This document shows positions 40,647 to 49,618 of a stretch of 64,000 bases of DNA, piece by piece. The notes beneath the pieces were generated by a model. The model was not told the DNA's origin, ran no database searches, and was given only the letters and a program-made list of their open reading frames with translations. Source of the stretch: Bolinopsis microptera (lineage: Eukaryota; Ctenophora; Tentaculata; Lobata; Bolinopsidae); contig NC_087073.1 of NCBI RefSeq assembly GCF_026151205.1, positions 6,345,001-6,409,000 on the forward strand, read 5' to 3'. Numbering within the stretch: position 1 is the stretch's first letter; the number at the start of each line of letters is the position of its first letter. A program made the translations under genes and the position numbers.

Positions 40647-41804
40647 TATAAACCCCTCCGGGTTAGAATAAGATTCTGATAATCCCGGCCCCTTATCGAT
40701 ATTCATTCAAGGTTCTGACTGAGGAATATTGTTTAGATATAACGCCAATTTCAAATGTCATAGTACCTTAGTTGTATTTATTTGGTAGTATAATATACTT
40801 TACTCCCCAATTCCATTTCATATTTTCCATACTGATCTCATATATAGCTAGAATTATGAAATTTATTGGTCCTAGTTGTATTTATTTGGTAGTCCCCAAT
40901 TCCATTTCATATTTTCCATACTGATCTCATGTAGCTAGAATTAAGAGTAAAATGTCAAATTGCTGGTCCTAGCACTAACCCGGAGGGGTTTATAACACAT
41001 AAAACCGGCACGCTTAAGTTATATTAAAATAACCCCTCGTGTTAAAGCACGTCGGGGTTATTTTCATAATAATCCCTCGTGCTTCGCACTCGAAATTATT
41101 ATAAATTTTTCCCGCGCGTCGCGGGAAAATTGAAATATAATCCCTGCGCTTGCCGGGTTATGTGTGTTATAACACATAACACCAGCACGCTTAAGTTATA
41201 ATAGTAATACAATAATACCTTGGCTGCTTCGGGCCGCTCGTGATAATTCCCGACAGCTTGCTGGAGGGAATTTGCGGCCCGAAGTTACTGGGCGGCGCTC
41301 AGCCTGTCATTCCGCCGAATCTTTATTCATATGTTGTGAACATAATAGCCTGGGGTCCCCAGGTAAGCCCGAATGCCGAAGCAGCCAAGGTATTATTTTT
41401 TATAATATTTTCCGGTTCCGATTGGAAGGGGTGTAATCCGATACGTGCGCATGATACAATATAGTGTCTAATATATAGAACGCCAGTGTTATTTGTTTTA
41501 CAACTTGCCGCCAGTTCTTACGTTAAGCCATAGGTTACGTGACATTTTTTACCAATGCGCGTCGAAGTAGTTAGTCACGTGATACACGTCATCAAAACGC
41601 GTGACAGTGCGCGGTTGAAATTATCATGGAATATCAAAACAAAACAAATCTTGTTGAGCCAAATTAGCTGGGTGGGATTATAGAAGCTGTGCCGGGGTTA
41701 TTTATTCAGCGGGAAAAAACTAACAGCGGGAGCCGGGATTATCAGAATCTATTTAGCGGGAGCCGGGATTATCAGAATCTTATTCTAACCCGGAGGGGTT
41801 TATA
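40647..41804. mobile_element. Element with perfect 43-bp terminal inverted repeats
   Basis: 40647-40689 (beginning TATAAACCCCTCCGGGTT) and 41762-41804 are exact reverse complements. The 1,158-bp span has no transposase. It contains one hairpin-rich cassette (41,029-41,173) and a segment GGCGCTCAGCCTGTCATTCC (from about 41,293) found elsewhere in the window. A non-autonomous foldback or MITE-like element is most likely. Confidence 0.75.
41029..41173. repeat. Hairpin cassette, copy 1
   Basis: About 145 bp made of successive short hairpins: AATAACCCC...GGGGTTATT, ATAAT...GTGCTTCGCAC...ATTAT, TTTCCCGCG...CGCGGGAAA. A second copy with about 90% identity lies at 41,811-41,966, just outside the right inverted repeat. 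Confidence 0.8.
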
Positions 41805-41810
41805 TTAGAA

Positions 41811-41966
41811 TAACCCCTCGTGCTAATTCTAAAGCACGTCGGGGTTATTTTCATAATAATCCCTCGTGCTTCGCACTCGAAATTATTATACATTTTTCCC
41901 GCGCGTCGCGGGAAAAATTGAAATATAATCCCTGTGCCCTGCGCATGCCGGGGTCATGTGTGTTAT
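41811..41966. repeat. Hairpin cassette, copy 2
   Basis: Same order of hairpins as 41,029-41,173. Substitutions and a short insertion (ATTCTA) lie mostly in loops, so stems are preserved. Confidence 0.8.
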
Positions 41967-42206
41967 ACTTATATATAGTGAACAGGATTAAACAGGATTA
42001 AATATAAATTTCTCAATGAGAGCCCTAACACTCACCGCTCACGTCTTGACTATACATCAATATAATAGAAATAAATAAATAAATAATGTACTGCAAGAGT
42101 GTTCTTAAAATAAAAATTTAAAAATCATAAAATTTTAACTTCGTCACATCTTTTGTTGAAAGAGAAACAAGTGCAAATAAAATAATTTAACTACCATGAA
42201 CATGTT

Positions 42207-42254
42207 CCAAAATGATATGATATGGTGATCGATCACCATATCATATCATTTTGG
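42207..42254. repeat. Perfect 48-bp palindrome
   Basis: The sequence from CCAAAATGATATGATATGG to its complement is exactly self-complementary around ATCGAT with no spacer. Imperfect pairing continues outward (CATGTTCC / GGAGCATG). Confidence 0.95.
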
Positions 42255-42471
42255 AGCATGATATGAAATGAAATGAAGCTCGACTTGACCGTCACGTATC
42301 CGCAGAGGAGTTCTGTTGAGGTATAGTAAGAACTAAGATATATATTATATAGTAAGTAATAATCGTCCGTCAGAATGAATTTTGTAGTACATAGTGATAG
42401 ATGGCTGCATTCTATTTACAATCAAATGATGGAGTAGTTCGCTGTTTAATAGTCTCATGATTGAAATACTG

Positions 42472-42538
42472 ATAGTTGGAATATAATATCCGGTTGGAAG
42501 TCCTTGTCTCTTCCAACCGGATATTATCCAACTATCTA
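42472..42538. repeat. Hairpin ATAATATCCGGTTGGAAG
   Basis: An 18-bp arm at 42483-42500 pairs with 42510-42527 over a 9-base loop. Pairing resumes further out (GATAGTTGGA / TCCAACTATC). Confidence 0.85.
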
Positions 42539-42894
42539 TTTACATTTACAATCATTTGAATTGCTGGAATAGAACACGAAAACTGAATTATTAAACGAAG
42601 ATCACGATCAGAATGTTGCCCGAGTTAACTTAATTTTCTAATATCGCTCAGTCGATAATATAGACTTGATATTGGATTTTACCCATTTAATAAAATTTTG
42701 AAGGACAAGAGAACAGTTAAAGGACGAGTTTTGCTGCAAGAATGCATAGTTTAACTATGTATGGAATGGTGTGAATGTGATCCTCGCTTCATAATTCAGT
42801 TTTACTGCACTGCCACTACAACGGTTCACCTAGCCATGAGTCTACTCGTACTGTGTGACGCGCTTGTTTCATAACGCGCTACTGGCACTGCAAC

Positions 42895-43185
42895 ATGCAA
42901 GCGAGAGGGCTCTGGATAGAGCAACTAACATCGGCTATAAATTATCAACAAGAACTCAATGTGCAAGAGAGGGTAATTTTTTGGAATAGATTAATAGATG
43001 ATATTCTAGGCCTCTGGAAAGGTACACAGAAACAGTTTGATTTATTCGTGACAAAGTTGAATGCAGCTGCAAAACCATTCGGAATTCAGTTCGGGGATTG
43101 CCATTTTGGTAAGTCAGTACACAGTAGGATGATGATATTTAGTCACTCTACACTCGACTGTGACCCGTTCTCCAGGTGGCCCTGA
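42895..43185 (+). pseudogene. Fragment of a Penelope-like reverse transcriptase
   Basis: An ORF of 96 codons contains FWNRLIDDILGLWKGTQKQF, the catalytic IDD palm motif of Penelope-type RTs, followed by FVTKLNAAAKPFGIQF. The rest of the RT and the nuclease are absent, so this is a decayed piece unlike the copy at 500-2638. Confidence 0.6.
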
Positions 43186-43318
43186 ATGACTATTCGCAAC
43201 ACTATAAAAAACCCTCTAATCTGATCGATCCCAACTCTAACCCTATAGGTACGTTAGGGTTATGTGGTTGCGAGAAGCATTATTTGATGCGCGCGCGACC
43301 CAGTAGTGCATCGCGCTA

Positions 43319-43371
43319 CAAGGGTTAGGGTTAGGTTATAACCCAATACCTAACAAAATCATTTGTTGGAA

Positions 43372-43419
<48 letters not shown>
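43319..43419. repeat. TTAGGG-like bases and a 47-G homopolymer
   Basis: AGGGTTAGGGTTAGG at about 43321 is a short telomere-like interstitial run. An unbroken run of 47 G occupies 43373-43419. The flank ATAACCCAATACCTAACAAA (from about 43338) recurs at 48,925, and the next bases there show the G run sits inside a repeat family. Confidence 0.9.
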
Positions 43420-43420
<1 letters not shown>

Positions 43421-43849
43421 GTAATGACTACCAATGGAGACTTCTTGGGGACTAATGGGACTAAAAATCGTGGGGACTAGAGGTCAACTCGTTGACGTAA
43501 TTCACCATTTGTCCCATAAGTCCCAGAATTTTTGACAGTTATTTATGGTTTTCAAGTTAGTTTAATAACGATACGATCGAGATGTTTTGTCCAAGATAAG
43601 AGTAGGATAAATCTGACTTAAAAGTAAAAGATAAGCCCGGTTGTAATGTGTTCTACCACTGTACAAGTCAGTTCAGATTGAGGTAAATTGAAGTTTAGCT
43701 CTCGTGAAGGTAGAAGTAGCCGACTCGCTGAACTCTTGAATCTTTTGACCCATCAGCATGGACATTATCGGGAAAATGATGATCGATTAGAATCTTACAG
43801 TTACCTCCTCCTTAGAATCTTACAGTTACTCCTCCCAGAGGGAGGAAGA

Positions 43850-46495
43850 CTGAGGAGAAAGAGGAGGACTGAGGAGGACTGAGGAGGACTGAGGAGGAGG
43901 AGAAGGACCGAGGAGGACTGAGGAGGAGGAGGAATGAAGAGGAGAGGGAGGACTGAGGAAGAGGAGCAGGATTGGTGGGAAGGAGGAGGAAAACGAGAAG
44001 GAGGAGAAGGAGGAGGACTGAGACGGGAGGAGGAGGAGAAGGACTAAGGAGGAGGAGGACTGAGGAGGAGGATGAGGACTGATGAGGAGGAGGAGGACTG
44101 AGGAGGAGGAGGATAAGGAGGAGAATGAGGAGGAGGAGGAGGAAGACTCAGGAGGAGGACTCAGGAGGTGGAGGAGGATGAGGAGGACTCAGGAGGAGGA
44201 CTGAAGAGGAGGAGGAATGATGAGGAGGAGGAGGACTCAGGAGGAGGAGGAGGACTGAGGACGGGGAGGAGGAGGAGGACGAGAGCGAAGATGAGGAGGA
44301 GGAGGACTGAGGAGTAGGACTGATAAGAAGGAGAAGGAGGAGGAGGTGGAATGAGGAAGACTGAGGATGAGGAAAAGGAGAAGGAGGACTGGGGAAGAGG
44401 AGGACTTGGGGAGGACTGAGGAGGAGGACTGGGGTAGGACTGAGGAGGATGATGAGAAGGAGGACCGAGGATGAGGAGAAGGAGAAGGAGGACTGGGGGA
44501 GGACTGATGAGGAGGATGACTGGGGGAGGACTGGGGGAGGACTGAGGAGGAGGAGGACTTCGGAGTAGAAGGAGGAAAAGGAGGAGAAGGAGTAGAAGGA
44601 GGAGAAGGAGGAGAAGGAGGAGGAGGAGGAGGAGGAGGAGGACTGAAGATGAGGAGGAGGAATGATGAGGAGGAGGAGGACTCAGGAGGAGGAGGAGGAC
44701 TGAGGACGGGGAGGAGGAGGAGGAGGACTAAGGACGAGGAGGACTGAGGAGGAGGACGAGAGCGAAGATGAGGAGGAGGAGGACTGAGGAGGAGGACTGA
44801 GGAAGAGGACTGATAAGAAGGAGAAGGAGGAGGAGGTGGAATGAGGAAGAAGACTGAGGATGAGGAAAATGAGAAGGAGGACTGGGGAAGAGGAGGACTT
44901 GGGGAGGGACTGAGGAGGAGGACTGGGGTAGGACTGAGGAGGATGATGAGGAGGAGGATGATGAGGAGGAGGACCGAGGATGAGGAGAAGGAGGACTGGG
45001 GGAGGACTGATGAGGAGGAGGACTGGGGGAGGACTGATGCAGATGAGGAGGAGAACTGGGGGAGGACTGAGGAGGAGGAGGACTTCGGAGTAGAAGGAGG
45101 AAAAGGAGGAGAAGGAGGAGAAGGAGGAGAAGGAGGAGAAGGAGGAGAAGGAGGAGGAGGAGGAGGAGGAGGACTGACGAGGAGGAGAAGGACTGAGGAG
45201 GAGGAGGAGGATGAGGAGGAGGAGGACTGACGAGTAGGAGGAGGACTGGGGACTGAGGAGGAGGACTGAGGAGGAAGAGGATGAGGACTGAGGAAGAGGA
45301 CTAGGGAGGATGAGGAGGAGGAGGACTGAGGATGAGGACTAAGGAGGAGGAGGAGGAGGCTGAGGAGGAGGGGGACTGAGGAGGAGGAGGACTGATGAGG
45401 AGGAGAAGGAGGATCAGGAGGAGGACTGAGGAGGAAGAATGAAGAGGATGAGGACGAGGATTAAGGACGAGGATTAGGAGGATGATAACGAGGACTAAGG
45501 AAGAGGACTGATCAGGAGGAGAAAGAAGAGGAGAAGGAGGAGAAGGAAGAGGAGGATAAGGAGGAGATTGAGGAGGAAGAAGAGGAGTATGACTCAGGAG
45601 GAGGACTAAGGAGGTGGAGGAGGATGAGGAGGAGAACTCAGGAGGATGACTGAAGAGGAGGAGGAGGACTGACGAGGAGGAGGAGGAGGACTCAGGTGAA
45701 GGAAGAGGAAGAGGACTAAGGACGAGGACGAGCATGACTAGTGGAGGACTGAGGATGAGGACTGATGAGGAGGAGAAGGAGGAGGACTTAGGAGTAGGAG
45801 AAGGAGGATGAGGAGGAGGAGACTGAGGAGGAGGAGACTGAGGAGGAGGAGGAGACTGAGGAGGAGGAGGAGGACTGTTGAGGAGGAGGAGGATGATGAG
45901 GATCAGGACTGAGGAGGACTGAGAAGGAAGACTGAGGAGGACGAGGAAGAGGACTAAGGACGAGGAGGAGGACGACTGAAGAGGAGGAATGATTAGGAGG
46001 ACAAGAAAGAGGAGAAGGAGGAAGAGGATGAGGAGGAGGAGGAGAACAAGGAGAATGAGGAGGAGGACTGGGGGAGGACTAAGGACGAGGATGAGGACGA
46101 GGACGATTATGAGGAGGACAGAGGATGAGGACTGATGAGGAGGAGGAGAAGGAGGAGGAGGACTGGGGAGGATGACTCAGGAGGAGGATGAGGAGGACTC
46201 AGGAGGAGGACGACTATGAGGAGGACTGAGGAGAACTGATGGGGAGGAGAAGGAGGAGGAGGATGAGAAATGAGGATGAGGAGGAGGAGGAGGAGGAGAA
46301 GGACTGGGAGTAGGACTGAGGAGGAGGGGACTGAGGAGGAGGGTGAGGAGGACTGAGGAGAAGGACGAGGAGGAGGACGAAGAGCCAGGAAGAGGACTGA
46401 AGAGGACTCAGGAGGAGAAGGACTCAGGAGGAGGAAAACTTAGGAGGAGATGGAAGAGAACTGATGAGAAGGAGGAGGAAGACTAGGGAGGAGGA
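43850..46495. repeat. 2.6 kb homopurine (GGA/GAC-rich) satellite
   Basis: The + strand is almost only A and G with scattered ACT and TGA: degenerate units such as GAGGAGGACTGAGGAGGA with higher-order near-repeats (for example 44,215-44,400 and 44,650-44,880). Such tracts can form triplexes. ORFs of Glu/Arg or Ser/Pro/Leu repeats inside are by-products. Confidence 0.95.
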
Positions 46496-46659
46496 GGACA
46501 TCTAAATGTTTTGTCTGTTTTTGTCCGTTTTTGTCCGCCCTACCTTTTGTCCGTTTTGAAAATAAAGGGTACCGAACGGACACAAAACATGATCCCCCAG
46601 CCAAGCATGTGTTACAATACAAATGTAATTGACTATACATTTAAGGTGCAGTGTACTAG

Positions 46660-47063
46660 GGGGGGGGGGAGCCAGTGGATATTAGTAGATATTTGTAGAT
46701 TAATGTAGAATGGATAATCCACGAAAAAAGTGGATGACATTCTACAAATTTAGACATTTATCTCCAACAATTCAGTAGAATTTCTGGGCACATATTTGAT
46801 ATTACATTTTTTGTAGATAAAATAATGTAGATATTTGTAGATTATTGTCAATGGATGATTCACGAAAATTCTACAAATTCTACAAATTTATACATTTATT
46901 TCCAAAAATTCAGTAGAATTTCTGGGCACATATTTGAGATATACATTTTTTGTAGATAAAATGTAGATATATTGTAGATTATTGTAATGGATAATTCACG
47001 AAAAAAGTGGATGACATTATCCAAATATCTACAAATATCCGGCTTGGCTCCACCCCCCTCCCC
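46660..47063. mobile_element. hAT-like MITE with 8-bp target-site duplication
   Basis: 404 bp begin with a G run then AGCCAGTGGATATT, and end GGCTTGGCTCCACCCCCC in inverted sense. They are bounded by TGTACTAG at 46652-46659 and 47064-47071. Inside, GTAGATATTTGTAGATTA and CAGTAGAATTTCTGGGCACA are repeated. No ORF. Confidence 0.8.
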
Positions 47064-47191
47064 TGTACTAGTGATATTATGGTATGTTTAAAGACCGGAC
47101 CACAAAATATAACCCGGTACCTAGTGTTGTACTAATACATAATAACAGTAACAGGGATAAAATTAATGAGCAGAAACAATCGATCTCACGT

Positions 47192-47331
47192 CAAGAGGCC
47201 GAAGCAATCGGGTCTGGGAGTACATGACAACTCCGACTAGTAGTGAGCATACTAGCCTCTGCAAGAGGCCGAAGCAATCGGGTCTGGGAGTACATGACAA
47301 CTCCGACTAGTAGTGAGCATACTAGCCTCTG
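47192..47331. repeat. Exact 70-bp tandem duplication, weakly 5S rRNA-like
   Basis: Two identical 70-bp units start CAAGAGGCCGAAGCAATCGG. With the preceding CGATCTCACGT, the order CGATCTC, CGAAGC, TCGGGTCTGGGAGTAC loosely follows the internal control region of 5S rRNA genes. A 5S-derived SINE fragment is possible. It is too short and altered to be a functional 5S gene. Confidence 0.45.
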
Positions 47332-47964
47332 CAGTGGAAAAACACATAAAACATAACAACATAGCATATGTAGGGGTTCTGGTTGAATTATAACACTTCT
47401 GAGAGGTTTTAGGGCTTATGGTAGTCGGGAGATCGATTCTGTAAATTTCTCAATTTTCCGATTTTTCCGATTCCGATTTTGGCCTCATCAACCCTCATAT
47501 CGGAAATCGGGTTGGACCCCCCCCCCTCCTTGCACGATGCACAGGTCTCTAGAGTAACGGTACTGCACCACCTGACAGGGCTTTCCAATATCCTTTTTGT
47601 GAATATTTCCATAAATGATCGTCAAAAAACAAAAGAAACCAACGCCAATTTCAAATTACTGAGCATATCATTTCAGACAAATCAATACAAAAGTAATAAG
47701 AAAAATTGATAATGCGTTTATTTTCCTTGCGCTACAACTCGTGTTACTAGATCAATCTGATAAAATAAGCGTATATATGCAATGTTCTCCTCAATGTTGT
47801 CATTGGTAGTCGCCCCCGCCCCCTCCCTTAATTTACCTGAGGTACTCTAACAGCCCTCAAGTAGCTCCCAAGAAGTCAGGAATGTCCAGTGACCATTTAT
47901 AAATATTTTAGACTTCAGTCTTGAGAAGTTTACGATCTGGTCTGGAAAAGCCAGATTTTTTGAA

Positions 47965-48076
47965 ATCTAAATGGGGACTAATGGAGACTTTTGGGGACTA
48001 ATGGGGACTAAAAATCATGGGGACTCGGGGTAAAATCGTTGACGTAATTCCCAAAGTCCCCAAAAGTAGTCATTAC

Positions 48077-48107
<31 letters not shown>
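47965..48107. repeat. GGGGACTAATGGGGACTAAA repeat ending in a 30-C run
   Basis: Tandem GGGGACTAATGG units are followed by AGTAGTCATTAC and 30 C (48078-48107). The same sequence follows the 47-G run at 43,420-43,540 (GTAATGACTACC, then GGGGACTAATGG units). The homopolymers look like the ends of a repeat family. Confidence 0.7.
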
Positions 48108-48108
<1 letters not shown>

Positions 48109-48920
48109 TTGGAACCCTAACCTTAACGAGAAATTAGACCAACTTCCTTATATCATGGTCATATCGCGTGAATATCGAAACAGTTTTTTTGCCAATATCT
48201 CGCCAGGGGAGCATTTTAACCCTATTATGTCAATGTCATGGTAGATGATTCGGAATCAGCGTCCGAAAATACATCGATTCAGGTTGGTTTCAACTGTCGG
48301 GAGCCCAATTTTAAAACAATGGCGGGTCTGAGCCACCATCATAAATGAATATTTAATGGGCATCGCCGCAGTGGCGTAACTTAGGGCCCCGCAGACCCCG
48401 CTGTGCGGGGGGCGCCGTATAAGGGGGGCGCAATTTTCCTGAATTTTAGGCCCTTTCACTGAAAAAACGCCTTGTTTGTGTATTTCCCTGTCCAATTTAG
48501 CGTTCGGTCGACGTGAAAAAAATATTTGGGGTACCCTATTTTGCTTCAGGGGCGCAAAAAGTTGTAGGGGGGGGGGGGGGGGGCGAGAAAAAAAGTACCC
48601 GACCTTTTTTTTTTTTTTTTAGGGACACAAAAAATTTTGGGGGGCGCTTTTCGTCACTGAGCGGGGGGGCGCCAACAGGCAAAGTTACGCCACTGGGCAT
48701 CGGAATCCAAATAAATTTAAAATTAACATTAATTTAGAATTTGAAAAGAACATCGTACAGCTACTTGTTATAGTTTCATGCAGTTACGAATGGAAACATG
48801 CGCTATAACTATAAGTATATCATTTACTGTAAGGAACAGGAACTTGCTCAATCTCAGGAACAGCAGTGAGTTAGGAGTGGAATGATGCTCTATACCATTA
48901 TCATTTCCACGTTTAGAAAT
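48108..48920. repeat. Duplicated segment, copy 1 (interrupted by a MITE)
   Basis: From GTTGGAACCCTAACCTTAAC to about 48,920 the sequence matches 48,952-49,410 almost base for base, apart from the MITE at 48369-48695 and small indels. A more diverged relative is at 58,660-58,975. Confidence 0.9.
48369..48695. mobile_element. hAT-type MITE, copy 2
   Basis: Near-identical to 7261-7586, with the same CAGTGGCGTAACTT / CGCCACTG ends. It sits in a duplicated segment whose other copy (near 49,203) has the uninterrupted sequence GGGCATCGAAATCC, so the empty site is preserved. GGCATCG is duplicated on both sides. Confidence 0.9.
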
Positions 48921-48951
48921 TTTATAACCCAATACCTAACAAAATCATTTG

Positions 48952-49410
48952 TTGGAACCCTAATATAACCTTAACGAGAAATTAGACCAACTTCCTTATA
49001 TCATGGTCATATCGCGTAAATATCGAGACAGTTTTTTTGCCAATATCTCGCCAGGGGAGCATTTTAACCCTATGTCAATGTCATGGTAGATGATTCGGAA
49101 TCAGTGTCCGAAAATACATCGATTCAGGTTGGTTTCAACTGTTGGGAGCCCAATTTTAAAACAATGGCGGGTCTGAGCCACCATCATAAATGAATATTGA
49201 ATGGGCATCGAAATCCGAATAAATTTAAAATTAACATTAATTTAGAATTTGAAAAGAACATCGTACAGCTACTTGTTATAGTTTCATGCAGTTACGAATG
49301 GAAACATGCGCTATATCATTTACTGTAAGGAACAGGAACTTGCTCAATCTCAGGAACACAGTGAGTTAGGAGTGGAATGATGCTCTATACCATTATCATT
49401 TCCACGTTTA
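48952..49410. repeat. Duplicated segment, copy 2 (empty MITE site)
   Basis: Tandem direct duplicate of 48,108-48,920 without the hAT MITE. No coding content. Confidence 0.9.
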
Positions 49411-49618
49411 GAACTAGGATTATGCTCGATATCATTATCAAGTTTAGGAATGTGACACTGGTCCATAAAACACGACCGGAAATTCCGGAATCGTTTAACT
49501 TCAAGTTCCTGAATTTCTATCTACAATTAGTACAGCTACTGTCCTTTTTATTGGAATGTCAGGAGAGATCTGATTAAAAAGTATTATAGGAGCTGGTTAG
49601 ATGGTTCTAATAATAGAT

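Noticed and set aside
43319-43340. Telomere
   Set aside because: Only two to three TTAGGG-like units within a dispersed repeat; not a chromosome end.
44841-45735. Long ORFs of Glu/Arg/Gly or Ser/Pro/Leu repeats in the purine tract
   Set aside because: They are open only because of the low-complexity repeat; no start context, splice signals or non-repeat domain.
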